A stretch of DNA of 64,000 bases, from contig NZ_SWLZ01000002.1 of the NCBI RefSeq assembly GCF_005502275.1, forward strand, positions 186,001 to 250,000. The letters are read 5' to 3'. The translations under genes were made by a program, and so were the position numbers. This DNA comes from Robertmurraya siralis. Lineage in GTDB: Bacteria; Bacillota; Bacilli; Bacillales; Cytobacillaceae. Under the pieces are notes generated by a model, which saw nothing but the letters and a program-made list of their open reading frames with translations, did not search any database and was not told the origin of the DNA. Shown in pieces: positions 44,717-54,416 of the stretch; within the stretch, counting starts at the first letter, position 1; every line of letters begins with the position of its first letter.

Positions 44717-45060
44717 AGTTAAAATTCGTTGATTTCCGCTCCAGACACTTGCTTTTCCGGGGAGCATTCACCAATCATATTTGGCTCATTTTTGCTATAA
44801 AAGGTTCGTTGATTTTCCACTGATAGCACAGATCAATTTTATACCACCTTCTGTTTGGATAATTTTAGCGAGTTCAGACGAATGAAACGTTAAATAATGA
44901 ACAAAAATAATGCCAGAAGCTTGACTGATTTCACTTACATCGCCTTCTTTTTTTGCATAATTCCCCAATTCTTTTCATTGTCGTTTGCAATAATTCCTAC
45001 ACATTACATCGAAAAGTTTGAAAAAATATAATAAAAAGAATGGATGCCTCTTTAATATTT

Positions 45061-47247
45061 TTATTCTTTTGGAAACAACGTTGACCAAAAACTCTTAAAT
45101 GTCCAGCTTGATTCTTTACTTTCAATCTGTTTTTTATTCTCATGAGCTTTTTCACATAAGATTTGTTGACTATCAATCTCTTCTTCACCATCTGCTCTTT
45201 TCACATAATGATACTTTCCCGTTGAATCTTGTTCACGTGCTTTGCAATTGTCTCTAAGCATTAAATTTAAAATATCATGAATTCGCAGCTTCAGGTCGCT
45301 CTCAAGAATAGGAAAGAGAATCTCAATTCGATTTTCCATATTACGGGTCATTAAATCCGCAGAAGATAAGAACACTTTATTCACACCGTTATGATGGAAA
45401 CCATAAATTCTCGTATGCTCTAAAAATGTGCCAACAATACTGCGTACCGTAATATTTTCACTAACCCCTTTTACCCCAGGGCGCAAGCAACAAATTCCCC
45501 TTATAATTAAATCGATTTTCACCCCAGCAATGGAGGCTTCATATAATTTCATGATGAGCGTTTTATCTGACAAAGAATTCATTTTCAAAATCATTTTCCC
45601 ATTTCCAAATCGTTTATGATAAGCAATTTCCTCATTAATAAGCTCTATAAAAGCATCTCGAATCCCAAAAGGGGCAATAGCCAGATAATAAAACGTCGGT
45701 TTGACCATATAGCCACTTAGAAAATTAAAAAAATTTGTCGCATCTATCCCAATTTTATGATTGACAGTAAACAATCCCATATCTGTATAAACTTTTGCTG
45801 TTGCATCATTATAATTCCCCGTACCTAAGTGGACGTATCTCTGGATACCTCCATTTTCACGTCTCACAACGAGGGTAATTTTGCTATGTGTTTTCAAATG
45901 GGTCATTCCATAAATAACATGGCACCCTGCCATCTCCAATTCTTTAGCCCATTGAACATTATTTTCTTCATCAAATCGCGCCTTCAGTTCGACTAAAACC
46001 GTTACTTGCTTGCCATTCTCCGCAGCACGCTTAAGGCTGTTGATAATTGGAGAATCGCCGCTGACCCGATAAAGCGTCTGTTTAATGGCAAGAACATCTT
46101 TATCATCAGCAGCTTGTGAAATAAAGTCGATAACCGGTTCAAAAGAATCATACGGATGGTGGAGCAAAACATCACGCTGCTGAATAATTTGAAAAATATC
46201 TCCTTCCCCTTCTAAATCAGCAGAAGGTTGAGGGATAAAAGAGGTTCCAACTAAATGTTCGTGTGTAGCTTCAATGGTTTTTATAAACGAAAAAAGAAAG
46301 GTCAAATCAAGTGGTGCTTGTAAGGAATAAACATCATTTTTATGAATTTCTAACTCCTCGATTAAATAATCAATTACCTGCCTATCACTGCGCTGCTGTT
46401 GCACTTCTAACCGAACTGCCGCTCCCCACTTCCGTTTCTTTAATTCCTCTTCAATCTCATGCAGGAGATCCTCAGCTTCGTCCTCATGAATATTTAAATC
46501 TGCATTACGGGTTATCCGAAATGGAGTGGCAGATTTAACATTATATCCTAATAAAAGCTTGTTAATGAACTTAGCGATAATCTCTTCTAAAAGAACAAAC
46601 ACCCTTTCGTCGTTCTCTAATGGCAATTCGACATAACGATTGATAACAGCAGGAACTTGTACTATAACAAGATTTCCATCAAAAGGAAAATGCTTCTTTT
46701 TTTCAACTAGCTTTTCTTCAATCACAACAGCAAGATTAAGCGATTTATTTAAGAGCATTGGAAAAGGTCGATAGGCATCCACTGCCATAGGGGTTAATAC
46801 TGGAAAAATCTGTTCATCAAAAAAATGCTCCAGAAAAGTTAACCATTGTGGTGAAACATCATCTATTGATACAAATTTGACACGTTCTTTTGCCAATAAT
46901 GGCGTTAACCGATTCAGATAGGCATGGTCTTGTATCTTTACGAGCGTATGAGTCAATTTAGAGATCGCAGATAATTGTTCCTTCGGAGTCAATCCAGCCT
47001 TATTTTCAGGCCTATTATAGCCTGCTTTCACTTGATCAAGAAGACCAGCCACACGTACCATAAAGAATTCATCCAAATTGGAACTAAAAATGGATAAAAA
47101 CTTAAAACGTTCTAGCAAAGCATTCCGTTTATCCAATGCCTCTTCTAATACTCTATAATTAAAATCCAACCAGCTTAATTCTCTATTATTGTAATGATCA
47201 GGATTATTTAAATTTACTGCTACAGAGCTTTCATCAGCTGTTTGCAC
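45061..47247 (-). CDS. ppk1: Polyphosphate kinase 1
   Basis: A 728-residue enzyme that makes inorganic polyphosphate from ATP. The N-terminal PP_kinase_N part has NRELSWLDFNYRVLEEA; the C-terminal HKD-like active site has THLKTHSKITLVVRR (the autophosphorylated histidine is in this block) and HTRIYGFHHNGVNKVFLSSADLMTRNMENRIE (core FLSSADLMTRN). Length is normal. I choose the GTG at 47247 because AAGGAG lies 9 bases upstream; the ATG at 47280 has no ribosome binding site. It is divergent from ppx over about 160 bases. Confidence 0.92.
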   Translation of the reverse strand: MQTADESSVAVNLNNPDHYNNRELSWLDFNYRVLEEALDKRNALLERFKFLSIFSSNLDEFFMVRVAGLLDQVKAGYNRPENKAGLTPKEQLSAISKLTHTLVKIQDHAYLNRLTPLLAKERVKFVSIDDVSPQWLTFLEHFFDEQIFPVLTPMAVDAYRPFPMLLNKSLNLAVVIEEKLVEKKKHFPFDGNLVIVQVPAVINRYVELPLENDERVFVLLEEIIAKFINKLLLGYNVKSATPFRITRNADLNIHEDEAEDLLHEIEEELKKRKWGAAVRLEVQQQRSDRQVIDYLIEELEIHKNDVYSLQAPLDLTFLFSFIKTIEATHEHLVGTSFIPQPSADLEGEGDIFQIIQQRDVLLHHPYDSFEPVIDFISQAADDKDVLAIKQTLYRVSGDSPIINSLKRAAENGKQVTVLVELKARFDEENNVQWAKELEMAGCHVIYGMTHLKTHSKITLVVRRENGGIQRYVHLGTGNYNDATAKVYTDMGLFTVNHKIGIDATNFFNFLSGYMVKPTFYYLAIAPFGIRDAFIELINEEIAYHKRFGNGKMILKMNSLSDKTLIMKLYEASIAGVKIDLIIRGICCLRPGVKGVSENITVRSIVGTFLEHTRIYGFHHNGVNKVFLSSADLMTRNMENRIEILFPILESDLKLRIHDILNLMLRDNCKAREQDSTGKYHYVKRADGEEEIDSQQILCEKAHENKKQIESKESSWTFKSFWSTLFPKE

Positions 47248-47413
47248 TAATCCCAACTCCTTTTTTCTTTCTAACATCATTACAGTACACTATTAATGTA
47301 AAAATTTTGTAAATTATATGTATTTTTTTGTTTATTTTTAGGCATGGTGATTTTTCTAGCATTTATATAGTTATAATAGTTAGATAATCATTTTTAAAGG
47401 AAGTGTTTTAAAA

Positions 47414-48337
47414 TTGAAAAATAAAGTTGTAGCATTAATCGATATGGGCTCCAACTCTATTCGTTTAGCGATATATCAGATAGATTGCGTGGGTCATTAT
47501 AAAGAGATCCAAAAAGAAAAAGTGGCTGCACGTCTTATTAACTATATGGAAAACGGCAAATTATCGAAAGAAGGAATCGAGCTTGTCATTACGACACTGA
47601 AAGATTTTCAAAGGACTATGAATTCACTGGAAATTGATGAACTGATTGCATTTGCGACAGCCGCCATCAGACAATCATCTAATCAAGAAGAAATCTTAAC
47701 CGAAATCAAAAAACAAACGGATATTTCGATAAAATTGTTAAGTGAGTATCAAGAAGCTTATTACGGATATTTAGGTGTGATTGATTCCATTGAATTAAAG
47801 GATGGCATAACCATTGATATTGGCGGCGGAAGTACAGAAATTACCCTCTTCCACAAACGAAATTTAGTGGAATTTTTCAGCTTTCCGTTTGGCGCCGTTT
47901 CCTTAAATTCGAAGTTTGCTTTTGGGGAACAGGTTACAACAAAACAATTAGGGGAACTTCGAACATTTCTACTTTCGCAATTTCAAAATCTTCCTTGGCT
48001 TGCCAATGTTAACTATCCGATTATCGGAATCGGTGGAACGGCCAGAAATCTCGGAAGAATTTATCAAAAAGCACAGCATACAAACGAACATTCACTAACA
48101 TTCGATGATATAAACAAAATCTTATTAGAGCTATCTTCATTATCCGTTGAGGAGCGTTCAAAAATCAAAGGGTTATCAAAAAAACGAAAAGACATTATTA
48201 TCCCGGGAATTATAACATTTTTAACTCTAATGGAGGTTGTACAAACACGTCACTTTATCTTTAGCGAAAAATCAATTAGAGATGGAATTTTAAAGGAAAA
48301 GTTAAGTGTATCAGGTGAGCAGCATAATATCATTTAG
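47414..48337 (+). CDS. ppx: Exopolyphosphatase / guanosine-pentaphosphatase, short form
   Basis: A 307-residue Ppx/GppA phosphatase that degrades polyphosphate from the chain end. The ASKHA-type signature is VALIDMGSNSIRLAIY at the start, GGGSTE in TIDIGGGSTEITLF near 140 and GIGGTARN near 215. It lacks the C-terminal HD domain of larger enzymes. It starts with TTG behind AAAGGAAG. Divergent partner of ppk1. A -10 like TATAAT lies at 47372-47377 but no good -35 is visible. Confidence 0.9.
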   Translation: MKNKVVALIDMGSNSIRLAIYQIDCVGHYKEIQKEKVAARLINYMENGKLSKEGIELVITTLKDFQRTMNSLEIDELIAFATAAIRQSSNQEEILTEIKKQTDISIKLLSEYQEAYYGYLGVIDSIELKDGITIDIGGGSTEITLFHKRNLVEFFSFPFGAVSLNSKFAFGEQVTTKQLGELRTFLLSQFQNLPWLANVNYPIIGIGGTARNLGRIYQKAQHTNEHSLTFDDINKILLELSSLSVEERSKIKGLSKKRKDIIIPGIITFLTLMEVVQTRHFIFSEKSIRDGILKEKLSVSGEQHNII

Positions 48338-48532
48338 TTGGGCCCGTCTTAACAGACTATGCAGAAGAAGTTGGAAATAGAAGAAATCCGGAACAAAAAG
48401 GAAACGAACCAGAAAACACAGAGCGCAAATTTTTGTATACGAAGGAGCCCCCATCCCGTACACAAAAAATTGAATAAAATTGTTTTGTTTTGGAGTAGAT
48501 TCACACATGATAATGGGCTTGACTTCATGAGC

Positions 48533-48950
48533 ACTCCATGCGGACACGAGTTTTATTTTTTCGTTTGAGCGTGTCCTCTTGAGCTCTTCATGCGAACATG
48601 GTTTTGCTTTTTGCGTTTGAGTTTGTCCTCATGGACCCTTCATGCGGACATGACTTTGCTTTTTTGGCTTTAGTTTGTCCTCATGGAACCTTCATGCGGA
48701 CATGATTGCCGTTTTTTCACCCGAGTTTGTCCTCATGGAACCTTCATGCGGACATGATTGCCGTTTTTTTGCACAAGTCTGTCCTCATGGAACCTTCATG
48801 CGGACATAATTGCTGTTTTTTCACCCGAGTTTGTCCTCATGAGCACTTCATGCGGACACGATTTTGCTTTTTTCCTCTTGAGTTTGTCCTCATACGAGTT
48901 TGCTTTCTTCACTTAAGTATATCCTCATAGATACTTCATGCGGACATATT
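48533..48950. repeat. 52-bp hairpin tandem repeat array
   Basis: The 12-base core TTCATGCGGACA (or close) recurs at 48535, 48587, 48639, 48691, 48743, 48795, 48847 and 48935; six consecutive steps are exactly 52 bases, and the last is 88. Each unit reads GTCCTCATG, about 7 bases, CATGCGGAC (a 9-bp stem with one mismatch), then about 10 bases, then a run of T. The units are not spacers of a CRISPR array, since the whole unit is repeated. 52 is not a multiple of three, so it is not coding repeats. Confidence 0.9.
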
Positions 48951-48983
48951 TAATAAGATCGGCAAGTTTGCCTGAATATTTTT

Positions 48984-49029
48984 TGTTCTATACAAAATAG
49001 AACAGATTTGTTATAATAAATATAGAACA
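48984..49029 (+). promoter_or_regulatory. Promoter and operator of the YtrA-like regulator
   Basis: A perfect inverted repeat TGTTCTAT-ACAAA-ATAGAACA (48984-49004) overlaps a TATACA -35 (48989-48994); a 17-base spacer leads to a perfect TATAAT (49012-49017), and a third half-site ATAGAACA follows at 49022-49029. This is the usual layout for autorepression by the gene product. Confidence 0.75.
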
Positions 49030-49042
49030 GATTGGAGGAAGA

Positions 49043-49438
49043 ATGATGATCATTCGAATTGAATCCGAATCAGACATCCCCATTTACTTGCAAATATCGA
49101 ATCAAATTATTGAGGGTATAGCACGGGGATATATAAAAGCAGGGCAGGCGCTTCCATCTGTTAGGAGTTTTGCAGCTGACCTTGGCGTTAATATGCACAC
49201 AGTCAATAAAAGCTATCATCATTTAGAACAAAAGGGCATTATTCGGATCGTTCCGAAGTCTGGTGCTGTGATTGCATCACCGCAGGATTTCAACGAGAGT
49301 ACTATCAATAAACTTAAAGATGAATATAAGCATCTTATTGCTGAATCTTTAGTTATAGGAATGCCCACCATACAGATAACAGAGCTTGTTGATACTCTAC
49401 TTGAGGAGTTTAAAAAAAGCAACGGGCAACTAAAATAA
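49043..49438 (+). CDS. GntR-family regulator, YtrA subfamily
   Basis: A 131-residue short GntR regulator. The winged helix occupies residues 10-75 (IYLQISNQIIEGIARGYIKAGQALPSVRSFAADLGVN, then HTVNKSYHHLEQKGII) and the remaining 50 residues are helical dimerisation, with no ligand-binding domain, as in YtrA. The subfamily usually represses itself and an adjoining transport or membrane operon. The operator at 48984-49029 fits this, and the DUF1648 protein is 16 bases downstream. GGAGGAAG precedes the ATG. Confidence 0.88.
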   Translation: MMIIRIESESDIPIYLQISNQIIEGIARGYIKAGQALPSVRSFAADLGVNMHTVNKSYHHLEQKGIIRIVPKSGAVIASPQDFNESTINKLKDEYKHLIAESLVIGMPTIQITELVDTLLEEFKKSNGQLK

Positions 49439-49454
49439 TACAGGAGGTATTACG

Positions 49455-50552
49455 ATGACTTTAACTATCTTTCTTTTTATCGCCATTATTATTGCCGGAA
49501 TTCAAACAACGATTCCTTTTCTAGTAAATCGCTCCATCATTTTCGGAGTAACGATCCCTGAGAATTATTTGCGCAATGAGACGCTGCTCTCCTATAAGAA
49601 AAAATATTCACTGTTTGTAAGTGTGTTTTCGCTTATCCTTTTAACAAGCTATCTTTTATGGGCCCTCTTACAACCGGTCACCCAGGAGCAAATTGTTTTG
49701 ATTGGAACGTTCCTTGAGTTTGCGATTATTCTCTTTAGCTTTGCCCTCTATTTTTACTTCCATGGAAAAACCATGCGGCTGAAGAAAATAAATCATTGGA
49801 CTGAAAACTTAAAGAACATCAAAGTCGCTGATTTATCAGCACGCGCTCATGATGAAATGCTCCCTTGGCAAGTGTACTTACTACCAATGATAATTACGGT
49901 TGGCGTCATGATTTACACCATTATTCAATACGATTTATTACCGCAGCAAATTCCAACCCATTGGGGAGTAAACGGAGAACCAGATGCCTTTACTGAAAAA
50001 ACAATGCTCTCAGTACTTCTTCTTCCTCTGACCCTTTTGATTATGCAGCTCATGTTTTTAGGCCTTCATGTAGGAACGAAGAAATCGGGCATTAAAGTAA
50101 ACAGCGAAAGCACAGAAGTATCGCGACAAAGACAGCTTACCTTACGAAAATATTCAAGCTGGTTTATGTTTTTTATCAGTATGCTTCTTACGATGTTGAT
50201 CAGCTACTTTCAATTACAAACCATTCACCCAACTATTTTTTCTGCAACAGCCATGTTCTTGGTACCGCTAGGCTTCCTTGTTCTTATCTTAGTAAGCGCG
50301 ATTGTCTTTGCTGTCAAAGTGGGGCTATCAGATAAAAAAACAGCCCCGCAAATACAGGAGAAAATCGTCGACTCCAATGAGGATTCCTATTGGAAAGGCG
50401 GTCTCTTTTATTTCAACAAAAATGACCCATCGATTTTTGTTGAAAAACGGTTCGGTATTGGTTGGACAATAAACTTTGCTAATCCACTTGGTTATCTTAT
50501 TGTCTTTCTGCCACTTATTGCGATTATTCTCTTTACATTTTTAGCGAAATAG
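49455..50552 (+). CDS. DUF1648/DUF5808 membrane protein
   Basis: A 365-residue membrane protein with eight or nine transmembrane segments. The DUF1648 motif is IPTHWGVNGEPDAF near residue 170, and the C-terminal DUF5808-like block is YWKGGLFYFNKNDPSIFVEKRFGIGW near 310-340. DUF1648 proteins of the SdpI kind give immunity to toxins or lantibiotics in Bacillus, and those under YtrA control often answer to cell-envelope stress, but I cannot say more. It is 16 bases behind the YtrA gene and must be co-transcribed. AGGAGG site before ATG. Confidence 0.85.
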   Translation: MTLTIFLFIAIIIAGIQTTIPFLVNRSIIFGVTIPENYLRNETLLSYKKKYSLFVSVFSLILLTSYLLWALLQPVTQEQIVLIGTFLEFAIILFSFALYFYFHGKTMRLKKINHWTENLKNIKVADLSARAHDEMLPWQVYLLPMIITVGVMIYTIIQYDLLPQQIPTHWGVNGEPDAFTEKTMLSVLLLPLTLLIMQLMFLGLHVGTKKSGIKVNSESTEVSRQRQLTLRKYSSWFMFFISMLLTMLISYFQLQTIHPTIFSATAMFLVPLGFLVLILVSAIVFAVKVGLSDKKTAPQIQEKIVDSNEDSYWKGGLFYFNKNDPSIFVEKRFGIGWTINFANPLGYLIVFLPLIAIILFTFLAK

Positions 50553-50713
50553 TTGCCTGTTCGAAAAGTGTCAATATCATTGAAGCCATTATTCGCTATC
50601 TCCACTTCTTTTTTTGCTTGATGATCTTTAGGAAGAGCCGCTTACAAATTGGTCTCTTTGGAACATTCTTAAAGGGCACCCGAAAATCTCGGCTGCCCTT
50701 CTTCCATATCCCC

Positions 50714-52141
50714 CTATAAATAGCCCTTCTCCATAAATTGCAGTAATTCACTTTCGGCAACAACGATGTCATCTTTCGCTTTAAGACTAATTTTCTCTGC
50801 TGCTTCTTGCGCTTCTTTAATCGCTGCTTTTTCATCGACAGTTAATACGACACCATCTTCGACAATAATTTTCCCATCAATAATCACCGTTTCCACTTCA
50901 TTCCCTCTCGCAGAGTAGACTAGATTTGGCACAATGTTACGGATCGGACTAACGATAACTGGAGTTAAATTTGGCTGCTCCATATCGATAATGATTATAT
51001 CGGCTTTCTTCCCTTTTCGTAATGAACCAATTTCGTGTTCTAGACCAATTGCTTTCGCAGCTTCAATGGTCGCCATACGCATTGCCAGTGATGCCGGAAA
51101 AACAGTCGGATCACCGTATTTTACCTTATTCAAAATGGCAGCAAACTTCATCTCGTTGAACATATTATTATTATTGTTGCCAGGTGCTTGATCAGACCCT
51201 AACGCACCAACACCACCAGCCTGCAAAAATTTAATGATAGGGGGCACTAACCCGTCAATAATCCCAATGCTCCCCGCACAATAAATCATCGAGGCTCCAC
51301 TTTCGGCCACGGTCACCGTCTCCTCATCATTTGCTTCCGTTAAGTGTACTGCAATAAGGCGTTCATCCAAATAATTAATTTCTGCTAAAAATGGAATCGA
51401 TCTCTTGCCGTATCTTAATACCATTTGATTTATTTCCCGATCACCTTGTGCCAGATGCATATGTAACTTCGTATCATAGCTTTTTGCTATTTCACGTATT
51501 TCTAGCAGAAGCTCCTTCGACATCATATCAGGGCCATGAGGTCCAAACATAACCGTAATTCTACCATTTTCACTCTCATGCCACTTTTCCATAAGCTCTA
51601 AATTGTTCTTTAATTTTCGCTCACCAATCGCCGGATTAAATGGATACAACTCTCCTACTGGTACTTTGCCAATGTCATGAGGAATTTCATTAATCATTTC
51701 TGCTAATCTTGCTCTTGCCCCGACTTTGACGTAATTATGAACAAGCTTGTTCATCGATTCGTCATAATCACAAAAAGTCGTCGTTCCTGCTTTCACTCCT
51801 TCTATAATATTAACGAGCGAGCCTTTCATCGCATCATCAACTGTAACATGTTTATAAAATGGCCAAAGCCCTTTTTGCATCCAATTATTGATATCCTGTG
51901 CCACTCCCCGCAAAATGGAAAGCCCTGTGTGAATATGGGCATCAATGAATCCTGGCATAACGACTTTTCCTTTTGCATTGATCATTCGTTCTGCCTTAAT
52001 ATTTGCAAGGAGCTCATCCGTTCTGCCCACAGCGGCAATTAAATGATCTTTAATGGCAACAGCCCCATCTTCAATAAAACCGACACCTGGTCCTTCCATC
52101 GTTAAAACATGTGCATGCGTAATCACTAAATCTACTTTCAA
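50714..52141 (-). CDS. Metal-dependent amidohydrolase (TrzN/AtzB/SsnA-type)
   Basis: A 475-residue amidohydrolase-superfamily enzyme (subtype III-like). Metal ligands are seen in GFIDAHIHTG near residue 62, LHMHLAQ near 228, AVHLTEAN near 262 and ALGSDQAPGNN near 318. The family hydrolyses C-N bonds in aminated or N-substituted rings and amidines, for example atrazine derivatives, guanine or methylthioadenosine. It follows the XRE-cupin and RocB-like genes on one strand, so a role in the same catabolic path is likely. I place the start at TTG 52141, just after the XRE stop, with GGGAGAG upstream; the frame also stays open further. Confidence 0.8.
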   Translation of the reverse strand: MKVDLVITHAHVLTMEGPGVGFIEDGAVAIKDHLIAAVGRTDELLANIKAERMINAKGKVVMPGFIDAHIHTGLSILRGVAQDINNWMQKGLWPFYKHVTVDDAMKGSLVNIIEGVKAGTTTFCDYDESMNKLVHNYVKVGARARLAEMINEIPHDIGKVPVGELYPFNPAIGERKLKNNLELMEKWHESENGRITVMFGPHGPDMMSKELLLEIREIAKSYDTKLHMHLAQGDREINQMVLRYGKRSIPFLAEINYLDERLIAVHLTEANDEETVTVAESGASMIYCAGSIGIIDGLVPPIIKFLQAGGVGALGSDQAPGNNNNNMFNEMKFAAILNKVKYGDPTVFPASLAMRMATIEAAKAIGLEHEIGSLRKGKKADIIIIDMEQPNLTPVIVSPIRNIVPNLVYSARGNEVETVIIDGKIIVEDGVVLTVDEKAAIKEAQEAAEKISLKAKDDIVVAESELLQFMEKGYL

Positions 52142-52158
52142 AATGACGCACTCTCCCT

Positions 52159-52728
52159 CTATTTTTTCCCAGTCATCGCCCAAATAGCGATAGCGGTTTC
52201 ATTCCCCGGATTAAAAAAACTATGTGGGAGTGTACTATCAAAATAGATACTATCTCCCACTTTTAAATGATGCTTCTTATGCTCAACTGCGACAACGATT
52301 TCGCCCTTCATGATATAACCACACTCTTCCCCGCTATGTGCTAGCTGCTTTAGATTTTCTGTATGAAACGGTTCTACTTGCAGTTCAAAAAATTCAATTT
52401 TTCGAAGGGAAGAGCTTCGAGTTAATAAGCGATAAATCACATTAGGGTGCAACATTTTCACTGTTTTTTGTTGTTCTCTTTTTATTACTTGGACAGAGCG
52501 ATGCTCAATATTTTCAAAAAAAGAAAAAATTGGAGTTCCTAAAACATGACTAACCTTCCATAAAGTATCTAGAGAGGGGTTCGCTTGACCCCTTTCAATT
52601 TGTGAAACCATGCTTTGACTAACTTCAATTTTTTGAGCTAGTTCCTCAATGGTAAGTCCTTTCTCCTTACGGATATTACGAATTTTTTGACCAACTACAG
52701 TCGATGGAAAATTTGAATTTTCTGTCAT
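52159..52728 (-). CDS. XRE-family regulator with C-terminal cupin domain
   Basis: A 189-residue regulator. Residues 12-66 are a helix-turn-helix 3 domain (GLTIEELAQKIEVSQSMVSQIERGQANPSLDTLWK), and residues 105-185 a cupin 2 domain (ECGYIMKGEIVVAVEHKKHHLKVGDSIYFDSTLPHSF core HHLKVGDSIYF), like PuuR and other catabolic repressors that sense an amine or amino acid. It overlaps the RocB-like gene by four bases (ATGA), and so is translated with it. It may bind the 54417-54509 region that lies between the two divergent operons. Confidence 0.88.
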   Translation of the reverse strand: MTENSNFPSTVVGQKIRNIRKEKGLTIEELAQKIEVSQSMVSQIERGQANPSLDTLWKVSHVLGTPIFSFFENIEHRSVQVIKREQQKTVKMLHPNVIYRLLTRSSSLRKIEFFELQVEPFHTENLKQLAHSGEECGYIMKGEIVVAVEHKKHHLKVGDSIYFDSTLPHSFFNPGNETAIAIWAMTGKK

Positions 52729-54398
52729 CTATTACCTTCACCTCCCACTTGACCGAGATAAAATTTAATGGCCCTTTTAAGCAATTTCGGAAAGACCTCT
52801 GTTGAAAATTTAACTTCTAAACGTTCCGTACTTTTATGTGCGTCCTTTCCGAACGGGCCGATGTTGATTGTGGGAACATTAAACTCTCTAATCGCTGCGA
52901 TCGGGATATTATATCCATTCCCGAGCAATGGCATATTTTCATAGATGGCGCTAAGTGATTCTTGATCATTAAGCATTCGACAATAACTAACATCAGATAA
53001 TCCGTTAAAAAAAGGTTTTACTTTAATTTTTTCCTGAAACTGTGTTTCGCTTTCTTCAATAATAAAAGCAACCATTTTTGAAATACGCTCTTCTTGCTTT
53101 GTTGTATGGTTCAAATACACATGGGGGTAATACGGCGGTGCAAGCATTATTAAATAAAATGGGGCCTCATGGGCAAAGTAATTCATCAGTTCAACAGCTA
53201 TATCCACTGTTTGCTCACGAAAATCTTTTTCCTGCTGATTGGCTATAATTCTCTCTAACGATTGAACAAACGGACTTCCATAGTCTTTCTGCCCTCTTTC
53301 ATACAGCTCAGCAAAGGTAAACACAGCCGGTCGAAAAGCTCTCTCTTTCGTTTCATCGAATGCCAAATTATACGTTTGATATTTTTCCACAACTTTTTTA
53401 TGAATCGATGCTGCTGATTCTAAAGCAATCTCCTTAATTGTTTCCACAATCTCGTTTGGCGTCCTTTGAAGCGTCAAGACATTATATAAGGCATATGCAA
53501 CACTTGGAGTTTGGACATTGTATTGCTCTTTTAAATCGGTCACCTTCAAACAAGTTGGCAGGGGGCTGATCTCTTCATCCTTTTTATCTACTAGCTTGTT
53601 CGACAGTTCCATTTTCGTTACTAAATCAGCGACCATCCAACCTGCATTTAAACCTTCCAACGGTTCACCAACATGCGTTTCTTTGCCAACACACATGATT
53701 AAAGGCAACAGTTTTCCAACCGATCCTGTATAAATATACTTTTCCTCGCACCCTGGTTCTGAGGCAAAGCTTGGTTCCGAACATATACAAAGCTCATATT
53801 CCAACTGATGTGTTTCTTTTAATGTATTTAAAAAAGGAATGACAGCAAACATGCCATCAGAATTGCGCTCTTCATCAGGAGAAGCTATTAAAAGCAGATT
53901 TCCAGAAAAATTTTCCTCGTCCATAAGCGCTGAAAGAACGGCAATTTGTCCCGCAAGACCTGCCTTCATATCCATAATCCCTCTAGCAAACAACCACTCA
54001 CCACTGGAAAGATCTTCAACCACTTCAGGATCAAAAATCCTTTCGTTTTTTAATAGCTTCGTATAGGCTTCTGGAGCAAAAGCATGTTCTTTTAAATTAC
54101 CAAAATCCTCGACCCCGACTACATCGAAATGACTTAACAGCACCACTGTTTTACTAGAAGGACTCCCCTTCCCTCTAAAAAGCGCAACTACATTTTCCCT
54201 GCCAAGGGGGTCACCTTCAATCGGAACTTTCATTACATTTTCAGGATTTTCTTGAAAATAAGGCAGCTCCAGCAAAATTTTGCAGATTTCGTTAGCCATC
54301 TCTACCTCACCGGCAGTATTAGAAATACTAGGAACTTGAACGAGACGTTTGATTAACCTTTCAATATCTGTTGAGCTGACATATGTCACGTAATCCAT
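52725..54398 (-). CDS. rocB: M20-family peptidase, RocB-like
   Basis: A 557-residue metallopeptidase-fold protein that resembles arginine-utilisation protein RocB (about 566 residues in B. subtilis). Metal and catalytic motifs: LSHFDVVG near residue 88, the ARGIMDMKAGLAG block near 138 with the Asp bridge, SPDEERNSDG near 172 for the general base, and a late HKSTERLEV near 530. RocB works in arginine degradation but its exact reaction is not known. It forms an operon with the regulator and amidohydrolase, and reads away from the guanidino-enzyme gene, hence a joint arginine-type substrate. Confidence 0.86.
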   Translation of the reverse strand: MDYVTYVSSTDIERLIKRLVQVPSISNTAGEVEMANEICKILLELPYFQENPENVMKVPIEGDPLGRENVVALFRGKGSPSSKTVVLLSHFDVVGVEDFGNLKEHAFAPEAYTKLLKNERIFDPEVVEDLSSGEWLFARGIMDMKAGLAGQIAVLSALMDEENFSGNLLLIASPDEERNSDGMFAVIPFLNTLKETHQLEYELCICSEPSFASEPGCEEKYIYTGSVGKLLPLIMCVGKETHVGEPLEGLNAGWMVADLVTKMELSNKLVDKKDEEISPLPTCLKVTDLKEQYNVQTPSVAYALYNVLTLQRTPNEIVETIKEIALESAASIHKKVVEKYQTYNLAFDETKERAFRPAVFTFAELYERGQKDYGSPFVQSLERIIANQQEKDFREQTVDIAVELMNYFAHEAPFYLIMLAPPYYPHVYLNHTTKQEERISKMVAFIIEESETQFQEKIKVKPFFNGLSDVSYCRMLNDQESLSAIYENMPLLGNGYNIPIAAIREFNVPTINIGPFGKDAHKSTERLEVKFSTEVFPKLLKRAIKFYLGQVGGEGNR

Positions 54399-54416
54399 TA
54401 TATCTACTCCTTAAAG

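Noticed and set aside
44795-44980. A minus-strand open stretch of about 60 codons with protein-like text
   Set aside because: Starts after an in-frame stop with no start codon or ribosome binding site; may be a relic but cannot be supported.
48533-48950. The 52-bp array as a CRISPR
   Set aside because: The whole unit repeats, with no unique spacers of fixed length and no cas genes in the window.
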